Shown here in pieces: positions 40,874 through 50,128 of a DNA stretch of 64,000 nucleotides. The position numbers and the translations under genes were made by a program. Under the pieces are notes generated by a model. The model searched no databases. It saw only the letters and a program-made list of their open reading frames with translations, and was not told the origin of the DNA. Source of the stretch: Nocardioidaceae bacterium (lineage in GTDB: Bacteria; Actinomycetota; Actinomycetes; Propionibacteriales; Nocardioidaceae); NCBI GenBank assembly GCA_030447805.1, contig JAUJOE010000002.1:310001-374000 (forward strand). The letters are read 5' to 3'. Every line of letters begins with the position of its first letter. Within the stretch, counting starts at the first letter, position 1.

Positions 40874-42092
40874 CTAGCTCAGGCGCTCGAGGATCATCGC
40901 CATGCCCTGGCCGCCGCCGACGCACATCGTGATGAGGCCCGTCGACTTGTCGTGGAAGTCAAGGGAGTTCAGCATCGTCGCCTGCAGTCGCGCGCCGGTC
41001 ATGCCGAAGGGGTGACCGACGGCGATCGCGCCGCCGTTGACGTTGAGGCGGTCGATGTCGATGCCGAGGTCTTGGTACGACGGAACCACCTGCGCCGCGA
41101 ACGCCTCGTTGATCTCGACCAGGTCGATGTCGTCGATCGCCATGCCGGCTCGGGCGAGGGCCTGCTTGGAGGCCGCCACCGGGCCCAGTCCCATGATCTC
41201 CGGCGACAGGGCGCTCACGCCGGTCGACACAATGCGCGCCAACGGCGTGACACCGAGCTCAGCGGCCTTGGTGTCGCTCATGATCACCACGGCTGCGGCG
41301 CCGTCGTTGAGGGCAGCAGTTGCCGGCGGTCACCACGCCGTCGGGGCGGAAGACCGGCTTCAGCTGCGAGACCGCCTCGTAGGTGACACCGGCTCGCGGA
41401 CCGTCGTCGGCGGTGACCGTCGTACCGTCGGGAAGGGTGACGGGGTCGATCTCGCGCTGCCAGAACCCGTCGGCCAGGGCCTTCTCGGCGAGGTTCTGGC
41501 TGCGGACGCCGAACTCGTCGAGCTCCTGCCGGCTCAGACCCCGGGACGCCGCGACGTTCTCGGCGGTCTGTCCCATGGGGATGTAGATGTCAGGCAGCAG
41601 GCCGTCCTCACGAGGGTTGTGCCACGGTTCGGTGCCGCCGAGCGCTGAGTCCTCGGTGCGCTGGCGGGCCGCAGCGAAGCGCGGGTTCCTGGTGTCGGGG
41701 TGGCTGTCGGAGTTGCCGTGCACGAACCGGGACACCATCTCGACACCCGCGGAGACGAAGACGTCGCCCTCACCGGCCTTGATGGCATGGAAGGCCATCC
41801 GGGAGGTCTGCACGCTCGACGAGCAGTACCGGGTCACCGTCGTGCCGGGCAGGTGGTCGTAGCCCAGCGACACCGCAACCACCCGCGCCATGTTGAAGCC
41901 CTGCTCACCACCGGGCATGCCGCACCCGAGCATGAGGTCGTCGATGTCGCCCGCGTCGAGCTCGGGGACCTTCGCCAAGACCGTCGCCACCATCGAGGCG
42001 GCGAGATCGTCGGGACGCAGCTCCTTCAGCGATCCCTTCCGTGCCCGACCGATGGGGGAGCGGGCGGTGGCGACGATGACAGCTTCGGGCAC
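40874..42092 (-). CDS. Acetyl-CoA C-acyltransferase (thiolase), one frameshift near 41290-41320
   Basis: VPEAVIVATARSPIGRARKGSLKELRPDDLA ... YCSSSVQTSRMAFHAIKAGEGDVFVSAGVEMVS ... VNGGAIAVGHPFGMTGARL ... MCVGGGQGMAMILE. Confidence 0.92.
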
Positions 42093-42115
42093 AGGTCCTC
42101 CGAGAGTGCGACGGC

Positions 42116-42538
42116 ATGAAAAGCCTACTGTCACAATGTCGTGTGACCCGGCACGTGTTCCCGCTCAAGCCGCGCTGGTCGGACCTGGACGCCTATGGTC
42201 ACGTGAACAACGTCACCTGGTTTGAGTACCTGCAAGAGGCGCGGGTCGACATGCTGTTCGTGCACGCGCCGCAGCGGGGAGCGGAGGCACTGGCCGAGGG
42301 CGTCGTGGTTGTGCGGGCCGAGATCGACTACCGGCGACCGATGGGTTTCCGCCCAGAGCCGTACCGGATCGAGATGTGGGTGGCGCGGATCGGCGGTGCT
42401 TCCTTCTCGATCGGCTACGAGATCGCTGACGACGACGGAGCCGGTGACCGGGTGATCTACGGCCAGGCCTCCACGGTGCTGACGGCGGTCGACGTCGCCA
42501 CCGGCCGGCCCGAGACGGCTCAACCAAGGGGAGCGTGA
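42116..42538 (+). CDS. Acyl-CoA thioesterase, 4HBT hot-dog family
   Basis: RWSDLDAYGHVNNVTWFEYLQEARVDML. Confidence 0.88.
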   Translation: MKSLLSQCRVTRHVFPLKPRWSDLDAYGHVNNVTWFEYLQEARVDMLFVHAPQRGAEALAEGVVVVRAEIDYRRPMGFRPEPYRIEMWVARIGGASFSIGYEIADDDGAGDRVIYGQASTVLTAVDVATGRPETAQPRGA

Positions 42539-42552
42539 CGTGCTCCGCTGCT

Positions 42553-43023
42553 TCACTGAGTGACGCTGGGAGTGCCCGTGGTGTCGATGGGCAAGCCGGG
42601 TTTCTGTGGCTCATCGTCGGGGGTGTTGACGAGGAAGTGCGCCGCCCGAACGACGTACTCCCAAAGGGTTGCGACGTGCTCAGCTGACATGCCGGACTCC
42701 TCGAGAGCTGACCGCATGTGGGTCAACCAGCGGTCACGTGCGGCGGGCGTCACCGGGAACGGGGCGTGTCGCATGCCGAGCCGGGGGTGCCCGCGCTGCT
42801 CGGAGTACGTCGTCGGGCCGCCCCAGTACTGCTCCAGGAACATCGTCAGCCGCGCCGCAGGGTCGCTGAGGTCCTCGTCGGGGTACATCGGGCGCAGCAG
42901 CGGGTCCTCGGCGACTTCGGCGTAGAACCTCGCGACGATCCGGACGAACGTCTCATGGCCACCGACGGCGTCGTAGAACGATTGCTGGTCAGGTGTGCGC
43001 ACCGCTCCATTGTTCCAGGTCAT
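42553..43023 (-). CDS. Truncated hemoglobin, group II (globin O-like)
   Basis: SFYDAVGGHETFVRIVARFYAEVAEDPLLRPMYPDEDLSDPAARLTMFLEQYWGGPTTYSEQRGHPRLGMRHAPF. Confidence 0.93.
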   Translation of the reverse strand: MTWNNGAVRTPDQQSFYDAVGGHETFVRIVARFYAEVAEDPLLRPMYPDEDLSDPAARLTMFLEQYWGGPTTYSEQRGHPRLGMRHAPFPVTPAARDRWLTHMRSALEESGMSAEHVATLWEYVVRAAHFLVNTPDDEPQKPGLPIDTTGTPSVTQ

Positions 43024-43103
43024 TGACCGCCCACCCGCCGAGGCGCCCTGGCGTGGAAGGCAGGATGGGGATGTCACAGTCGACGTAACGAGAGGACGCC
43101 ATC

Positions 43104-43532
43104 ATGGCCACTACCCGCACCGCCAACGCGCACTGGGAGGGGTCCCTTCTCCAGGGCGCCGGCGAGGTCTCCCTGGACTCCTCCGGTCTGGGCACCCACG
43201 ACGTGTCGTGGCCCTCGCGAGCAGAGAGCCCGAATGGCAAGACCAGCCCCGAGGAGCTCATCGCGGCGGCTCATGCCTCGTGCTTCAGCATGGCCTTGTC
43301 GCACGGGCTCTCCGGTTCGGGGCACGAGCCCCAGGCGATCGACACCCGAGCCGACGTCACCTTCCAGCCAGGTGAGGGCATCACCGGCATCACGCTGACG
43401 GTGCGGGCGCAGGTCGACGGAATGAGCAGCGACGAGTTCGTCGAGGCGGCCGAAGCCGCCAAGGCTGGCTGCCCCGTCTCCCAAGCCCTAGCCGGTACGC
43501 CGATCACCCTCGACGCGGCCCTGGGCAGCTGA
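43104..43532 (+). CDS. OsmC-family peroxiredoxin
   Basis: TSPEELIAAAHASCFSMALSHGLSGSG ... KAGCPVSQALAG. Confidence 0.93.
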   Translation: MATTRTANAHWEGSLLQGAGEVSLDSSGLGTHDVSWPSRAESPNGKTSPEELIAAAHASCFSMALSHGLSGSGHEPQAIDTRADVTFQPGEGITGITLTVRAQVDGMSSDEFVEAAEAAKAGCPVSQALAGTPITLDAALGS

Positions 43533-43556
43533 TCGGCGGAGGCGAGTCGCGTTGCG

Positions 43557-44525
43557 CTAGGCGGGGGCGTCGCGATGCCAGACCATGCGCTGCGGCAGCG
43601 GGATCTCGATGCCCTCTTCGTCGAAGCGGTGCTTGATGCGCTCGCGCATCTCGCGGGCGACGCTCCACTGCTGCAGCGGCGCCGTCTTGAGCACCACGCG
43701 CACGACGACGCCATCGGGGTCCCACCGCTCGACGCCCCACACCTCGGGCTCCTCGAGGATGTCGGCCCGGTACTCGGGGTCCTCCCAAAGATCGTTGGCC
43801 ACCTCCCCGAGCAACCCCCTCACCTTGGTGAGGTCTTCGGAGAAGGCGACAGGGATGTCGAGCACCGTGCGGGCCCAGTTCTGGCTCATGTTCCCCACGG
43901 CCAGGATCTCGCCGTTGCGCACGTACCACACCGTCCCGTTGACGTCGCGCAGCCGCGTCACCCGCAGGCCGACAGCCTCGACCGTCCCCGTCGCTTCGCC
44001 GAGATTGACAGCGTCCCCCACGCCGTACTGGTCCTCCATGATCATGAAGATGCCGCTCAGGAAGTCCTTGACCAGCGTCTGCGCTCCGAAGCCGAGCGCG
44101 ATGCCGAGGATGCCAGCACTCGCGATCAGCGGAGCGATGTCGACGCCGACTTCTGACATCACCATGAGGAGCACAACTGCGGCGATGACGGCCGTGGCGA
44201 TGCTCTTCAGCAGGCCGCCCATGGTGGCGGCACGCTGCTGGCGCCGCTCCGCTGCGGCGGGGTTGTCGTCGAGCAGGATCTCCGAGACCTTCCCCCGCGC
44301 GAGAACCGTCGGTACGGCGCCCTCCGCGGCCCGACTGGCCACCCTGTCGATGGCGCGGTGGAGCAACCACCGGACCACAAGTCCGAGAATGACCAGGCCG
44401 ACGATCACGAGCGGCTTGGCGATCAGCCAGTTCGACGCCTTCGCCAGCCATTCATTGCCGGTGACGTCGTGCACCAGCCGACACAGGTCGTCGCCTTCGC
44501 TGCAGACCGGAACCGCCACATCCAT
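43557..44525 (-). CDS. Small-conductance mechanosensitive channel (MscS family)
   Basis: GILGIALGFGAQTLVKDFLSGIFMIMEDQYGVGDAVNLGEATGTVEAVGLRVTRLRDVNGTVWYVRNGEI. Confidence 0.93.
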   Translation of the reverse strand: MDVAVPVCSEGDDLCRLVHDVTGNEWLAKASNWLIAKPLVIVGLVILGLVVRWLLHRAIDRVASRAAEGAVPTVLARGKVSEILLDDNPAAAERRQQRAATMGGLLKSIATAVIAAVVLLMVMSEVGVDIAPLIASAGILGIALGFGAQTLVKDFLSGIFMIMEDQYGVGDAVNLGEATGTVEAVGLRVTRLRDVNGTVWYVRNGEILAVGNMSQNWARTVLDIPVAFSEDLTKVRGLLGEVANDLWEDPEYRADILEEPEVWGVERWDPDGVVVRVVLKTAPLQQWSVAREMRERIKHRFDEEGIEIPLPQRMVWHRDAPA

Positions 44526-44661
44526 CCTTTGTCAGTCAAGCGCCAGGTACGCCGCCAGCGGACGGCGCCCGCTCATGCCGTGGGCACTCGGGCCGTACCG
44601 TGAGGCCGCCAGGCGTGCACCCGAAACGGTACACAAGGCCGGGTAGCAGTACCGTGGGAAT

Positions 44662-45027
44662 GTGACCTTCACGGACGCCCCGGCAAGTTGGCCCGACCCC
44701 CCCGCGACGTCGATGCTCGAGACGCTGCTGGTGTTTGTGGGCATCCCGTTACTCGTTGTGGTGGTCATCTCCTTGCTGGTGATGGCGCCGTCACTCGCGA
44801 AGGGCCCGCGTTTCAGCCCGGGGCAACCATGGGACGCCCAGCCTGAGTGGTTCGGCGCGCCAGAGCCCGGAGCGGTCGAGACGACCCCGCAACGGCCGCA
44901 GCTCACCGGAGCAACTCATGCCACCGGTGCCACCCGCTCCGCAGCCGGCTCGCAGGCTGGCCCGGCAAGCGGGAGCGGAGCGGTTGACGGGGACACGCAG
45001 ACCGGCGGTGCCAGTGTCCGTTGGTGA
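44662..45027 (+). CDS. Small membrane protein, uncharacterised actinobacterial
   Basis: Single TM helix LETLLVFVGIPLLVVVVISLLVMAPSL and polar tail. Confidence 0.65.
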   Translation: MTFTDAPASWPDPPATSMLETLLVFVGIPLLVVVVISLLVMAPSLAKGPRFSPGQPWDAQPEWFGAPEPGAVETTPQRPQLTGATHATGATRSAAGSQAGPASGSGAVDGDTQTGGASVRW

Positions 45028-45403
45028 GGCGTTCACCCCGTTGCAGCGCGACGAAATCGCCAAGGCCATCCGAGACGCCGAAAAGCTGTCGGGCCGGACG
45101 TTCTCGGTGCACGTCGGGCCATCCGACGGCGATCCGCGTCAGCGCGCCGAGCGGTTGCACGCAGCCCTAGCGGACCCCGCCAACAGCATTTTGATCCACG
45201 TCGACCCGCAGGTCCGCAGCCTCGACATCGTCACCGGAGCAGCGGTGCGCACACAGCTGGGCAACCGGCAGGCGGCACTGGCGGCCATCACCATGCAGTC
45301 GGCGTTCACCGCCGGCGACCTGGCCAGAGGTCTGCTCGCCGGGCTGCAGCTGCTCGCCGAGCTGGCTCGCCCCCCGGCGACCCTGCACACCGACACGCCC
45401 TAA
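44918..45403 (+). CDS. DUF5130-like family protein (true start probably about 45011)
   Basis: LQRDEIAKAIRDAEKLSGRTFSVHVGPSDGDPRQRAERLHAALADPANSILIHVDPQVRSLDIVTGAAVRTQL. Confidence 0.75.
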   Translation: MPPVPPAPQPARRLARQAGAERLTGTRRPAVPVSVGEAFTPLQRDEIAKAIRDAEKLSGRTFSVHVGPSDGDPRQRAERLHAALADPANSILIHVDPQVRSLDIVTGAAVRTQLGNRQAALAAITMQSAFTAGDLARGLLAGLQLLAELARPPATLHTDTP

Positions 45404-45497
45404 CCGACATCCCAGCTGAAAGATCCGACGTACAACACGTTCTGGCGAGCTAGCCGTCGGATCTTTGCCGCAGCCGCCAGGGAGCGCGCCCGGGGAG

Positions 45498-48039
45498 TCA
45501 GCCCTCGGCGTCGCGGCGCTGAGCAGCGAGCGCCCGGGCCACGTCGGCCCGGCCCTCGGAGACGAGCCGCCGGGCGGCCGCGTTGGCCGACGTCGACGAC
45601 AGCCAAGCGTCGACAGTGTCGAGGGTCTCCTGCGTGGCCAACAGCCGCGGGAACATGTACTCCAGCACCGTCGACGCGTGATGGACGCCCCGCTCCTCCC
45701 AGATGCGCTCCGCTGCGGCGAGATAGCGGCCGAGATACGGCTTGAGCACATCGTCCTGTCGCGGCTGGTTGAAGCTCAACGCGATGCTGCGCATCGTCTC
45801 GTTGGGTACGTCGTCGCGTTCCACCGCGTCCGTCCACGCCCTCGCCTTCGCCTCCGCCGTGGACATCGCCGCCCGTGCTGCCGCCGCCGACTCCTGGCCC
45901 GAAATGGTCTTGTCGCGCTCTAGTTCGGCATCGACCGCCGAGTCGTCGGCCCGGCCCTCCCGGGTCAGCCCACTCAGCAGCTCCCAGCGCAGGTCGGTGT
46001 CGACGGTGAGCCCGGCCAGCTGAGCCGAGCCGTCGAGCAGCCCGGCGAGCAGGTCGAGCGCTTCGGCGGAGCACGCCGTACCGGCAAGGCCGCGCAGGAA
46101 CGCGAGCTGTTGGTCACTGCCTGCCGGGGCGTTGCGGACCAAGTCGAGCAGGCCCGCCTCCCAGCGCTGCTGGGCAGCCTCCCGGTTGTTCGGCGCGGTG
46201 TAGAGCGTGACCGCCTGACTGGTGCGAAAGACCAGCGAACGCACCGCCGTCAGGTCGGTCTCGGTACCGATGCCGCGCAGCACGAGCTCGAGCCAGTCGG
46301 TGGCGCGCATTTCCGCGTCGCGGGTCATGTCCCACGCCGCACCCCACGACAGCGCCCGGGCGAGCGAGTCGGTGAACCTGTCGATGTTGGCGACCACGGT
46401 GGCAAGCGAGCGCTCGTCGAGCCGCACCTTCGCGTACGTGAGGTCGCCGTCGTTGAGCAGCACCAGGTCTGGTTGCGGCTGCCCGATGAGCTCCGCTACC
46501 TCGGTGGAGTCACCGGCTACGTCGGTTTCCACGCTCGACCGTCGGACGAGCCCCTCGTCGGTGAGGTCGTACAGGCCGATCGCCAGCCGGTGGCGCCGTA
46601 GCGTCGGGAAGTCCGGAGCGGCGGTCTGCTCGAGGCAGAACGAGGTGAAGTTCCCGGCGTCGTCGACCGTGAAGTGGGGTCGGATCGTGTTGACTCCCGA
46701 CGTCTGCAGCCACTCCTTGGCCCACGACCCCAACTCCCGCCCGGACGTCTCTTCGAGCGCCTTGAGCAGGTCGGTCAGCTCGGTGTTGCCGTAGGCATGG
46801 CGGTCAAAGTAGGAGCGCAGCCCGGCGAAGAACTCCTCCTCGCCGACCCACGCCACCAGCTGCCGCAGAGCCGACGCCCCCTTCGCGTAGGTGATCCCGT
46901 CGAAGTTGACCTCGACAGCCTCCAGGTCGTGGTTGTCAGCGGCGATCGGGTGCGTCGAGGGCAGCTGGTCCTGCCGGTAGGCCCACGTCTTGCGCGCGTT
47001 GCAGAAGGCCGTCCACGCCTCGTCGTACTGGGTGCTGACCGTCGAGGCGTGATGCGCCGCCCACTCCGCGAACGACTCGTTGAGCCACAGGTCGTCCCAC
47101 CACTTCATCGTCACCAGGTCGCCGAACCACATGTGCGCCATCTCGTGCAGGATCGTGTTGGCCCTGCTCTCGTACGCCGCGCGGGTCTGCCGGCTGCGGT
47201 AGATGTACTCGTCGCGGAACGTCACACATCCCGCGTTCTCCATCGCGCCCATGTTGTACTCCGGCACGAACAGCTGGTCGTACTTGCCGAACGGGTAGGC
47301 CATGTCGAACGCGTTCTCGAAGAGCTCGAACCCCTGCTTGGTCACCTCGAAGATGTCGTCGGCGTCAAGGTGTTGCAGCAGCGACTCGCGCACGAAGATG
47401 CCGAGCGGGATCTCCCCGCGTGCCGGCGTACACGTCGCGGACGACGGCGTACTCCCCGGCTACCAGCGCGGTGATGTAGGTCGAGATCGGTTTCGTTGGC
47501 TCGAAGTGCCACACCGACACACCGTCGCCGACGGGTTCCGGTGCGGGGGTGGGGGAGTTGGAGATCACCTGCCAGTGCGACGGCGCGGTGACGTGAAAGC
47601 TGAACTCCCCCTTGAGGTCGGGCTGCTCGAACGTGGTGAACACCCGCCTGGCGTCGGGCACCTCGAACTGGGTGTAGAGGTACACCTTGCCGTCCGCCGG
47701 GTCGACGAAGCGGTGCAGGCCCTCGCCGTTGCGGCTGTATGCGCAGTCGGCAACCACCCGCAGCTCGTTGTCGGCCTGGAGGTCGCTGAGCGCGATGCGG
47801 CTGTCGGCGTACGCCGAGGCGTCGACCGGCTGACCGTTCAGCACGATCTCGGAGACAGTCGCGCCGACCAGATCAGCGAAGCTCTCGGCACCGGGCTGAC
47901 GGCAGCCGAACCGGATGACGGTCGTTGAGGCGAATGTGGTCTCGGACGTCGTCAGGTCGAGTGAGACGTCGTAGCTCGTGACGTCGAGGAGGCGAGCGCG
48001 TTCGGCCGCTTCGTCGCGGGTGAGGTTGATGCCAGGCAT
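45498..48039 (-). CDS. pepN: Aminopeptidase N (M1 family), one frameshift near 47370-47395
   Basis: MPGINLTRDEAAERARLLDVTSYDVSLDLT ... GAMENAGCVTF ... TILHEMAHMWFGDLVTMKWWDDLWLNESFAEW. Confidence 0.95.
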
Positions 48040-48130
48040 TGCGCCATCCTCCCACGGGGTCCGGGAATGCCGTACCGGAGTTGCCGGTTGGTCCCGGATG
48101 TCACCTTGCCCCCAGCTCAAAGGAGAGCTC

Positions 48131-48741
48131 ATGGCCGACGGCCGCCTCACCGCCGACTTCTGGTTCGATCCTGCCTGCCCGTGGGCGTGGATCGCCTCGC
48201 GATGGATGAAGGAGGTCGAGAAGGTCAGGGGCGTCGACACCTCCTTCCACGTCATGAGCCTGGCGTACCTCAACCAGGACAATGACGTGCCCGACGACTA
48301 CCGCGCCTTTCTCGACGCCACCTGGGGAGCCGTGCGTGTGTGTACGGCGGCTGAGCAGGCCCATGGCCCGGCGGCGCTCGACCGGCTTTACACCGAACTA
48401 GGGACTCGCCTCCACGTGCAAGGGAGGAGCGCAACCGCGCCACTATCGACGCCGCGCTGACCGCGGCTGGACTCCCGGTTGAGCTGGCCGATGCCATGGA
48501 CTCCGAGGAGTACGACGAGGCGCTGAAGAAGTCCCACCACGAGGGCATGGACCAGGTCGGCATGGAGGTCGGCACTCCGGTCATCGCTGTCGAGGGGGTG
48601 GCGTTCTTCGGCCCGGTGGTGACGCCTGCGCCGAAGGGCGAGGCGGCCGGCAAGCTCTGGGACGGCGTCCGGCTGGTCGCGGCCACCGAGGGGTTCTACG
48701 AGCTCAAGCGCACCCGCACCGAAGACCCCACCTTCGGCTGA
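48131..48741 (+). CDS. DsbA-family, mycothiol-dependent-nitroreductase-like (Rv2466c-like) protein; frameshift near 48425
   Basis: ADFWFDPACPWAWIASRWMKEVEKVRGVDTSFHVMSLAYLN ... HHEGMDQVGMEVGTPVIAVEGVAFFGPVVTPAPKGEAAGKLWDGV. Confidence 0.85.
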
Positions 48742-48761
48742 CCCCCCCCCGCCTCTTGGAG

Positions 48762-48805
48762 TTGTCAGAACGTGCGACCGCTATAGGTGCAGTGGAGTCT
48801 GACAA
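48762..48805. repeat. 44-nt palindromic intergenic element, copy 2
   Basis: TTGTCAGaacgtgcgACCGCTATAGGTGCAgtggagTCTGACAA. Confidence 0.8.
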
Positions 48806-48836
48806 GTCGTGAGTGTGGCGTGCCAGGATGAGCGCC

Positions 48837-49280
48837 ATGCGTGTACACCTCGGGTCAGATCATGCCGGTTTGGAGCTCAAGACCCACCTCGACACCTGGT
48901 TGCGCGACCAGGGCCACGAGCCGGTCGACCACGGCCCGACGACGTACGACGCCGACGACGACTACCCGCCGTACTGCTTCGCCACGGGGGAAGCGGTGGT
49001 GGCCGACTCCGGAAGCCTCGGCATCGTGATCGGCGGCTCCGGCAACGGGGAGCAGATCGCGGCGAACAAGGTGGTCGGCGTACGCGCAGCCCTGGCCTGG
49101 TCGCGCGAGACCGCTGAGCTGGCCCGCCTCCACAATGACGCGAACGTGATCTCGATCGGCGCCCGGATGCACTCCCTCGACGAAGCCACGTCGTTCGTCG
49201 AGGTGTTCCTGGCCACCGCTTTCAGCGACGACGACCGACACCGCCGCCGCATCGCTCAGCTCACCGACTACGAGGCCTGA
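48837..49280 (+). CDS. rpiB: Ribose-5-phosphate isomerase B
   Basis: MRVHLGSDHAGLELKTHLDTWLRDQGHEPVDHGP ... GIVIGGSGNGEQIAANKVVGVRAALAW. Confidence 0.93.
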   Translation: MRVHLGSDHAGLELKTHLDTWLRDQGHEPVDHGPTTYDADDDYPPYCFATGEAVVADSGSLGIVIGGSGNGEQIAANKVVGVRAALAWSRETAELARLHNDANVISIGARMHSLDEATSFVEVFLATAFSDDDRHRRRIAQLTDYEA

Positions 49281-49308
49281 CCCGCTCGCGCCGCCTCACG
49301 GAGGACGC

Positions 49309-50121
49309 ATGCCCGAAGGCCACACCCTCTTCCGGCTCGCGGGAGAACTGAACGCCGCCTTCGGCGGTCAGCCGGTCGAGGTCAGCAGCCCGCAGGGCAG
49401 GTTCACCGATGGCGCCGCCGCGGTGGACGGTCACGTACTTGAGCTCGCAGAGTCGGCAGGCAAGCACCTCTTCATCAGATTCGAGGGCGGCGGCGTGGTC
49501 CACGTGCACCTCGGCCTGATCGGCGCCTTCCGGGTCGAGGAGGGCACCCCGTCCGACCCCGTCGGGGCTGTGCGACTCCGGTTGGTCGGTCCGATGGCGT
49601 ACGCCGACCTGCGCGGCGCGACGACGTGCGAACTGCTGTCGGAGGAGTCGGTCGAGCAGATCCTCGCCAGGCTTGGACCCGACCCGCTGCGGCCGGATGC
49701 CGACCCGGCCAAGGCTTTCGATCGGATCCGCACCAGCAAGAAGTCAGTGGGCGCGCTCCTCATGGACCAGTCAGTGCTGGCAGGAGTCGGCAACGTCTAC
49801 CGTGCCGAATCGCTGTTCCGCGCTCGCCTGCACCCGCTGACGCCGGGGCACAAGGTGAGCAGTCGGCGCTGGAATGCGCTGTGGCACGACATTGTCGACC
49901 TGATGGAGTACGGCGTCCAGACCGGCCGCATTGACACAGTGCGACCCGAACACGAGCCGGCGTCCATGGGAAGACAGGCTCGCATCGACGACCATGGGGG
50001 CGAGGTGTACGTGTACCGCCGCCACGGGCAGGCCTGTCATGCCTGCGGCTCGATCGTGCGGACCCGGGTGCTGGAAGGTCGGAACCTGTTCTGGTGCCCG
50101 ACCTGTCAGCGACGCCGCTGA
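49309..50121 (+). CDS. Fpg/Nei-family DNA glycosylase
   Basis: MPEGHTLFRLA N-terminus; LLMDQSVLAGVGNVYRAESLFRARLHP; zinc finger CHACGSIVRTRVLEGRNLFWCPTCQ. Confidence 0.95.
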   Translation: MPEGHTLFRLAGELNAAFGGQPVEVSSPQGRFTDGAAAVDGHVLELAESAGKHLFIRFEGGGVVHVHLGLIGAFRVEEGTPSDPVGAVRLRLVGPMAYADLRGATTCELLSEESVEQILARLGPDPLRPDADPAKAFDRIRTSKKSVGALLMDQSVLAGVGNVYRAESLFRARLHPLTPGHKVSSRRWNALWHDIVDLMEYGVQTGRIDTVRPEHEPASMGRQARIDDHGGEVYVYRRHGQACHACGSIVRTRVLEGRNLFWCPTCQRRR

Positions 50122-50128
50122 GCGCCCC

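Noticed and set aside
46674-47474. 266-aa plus-strand ORF
   Set aside because: Antisense to aminopeptidase N catalytic region.
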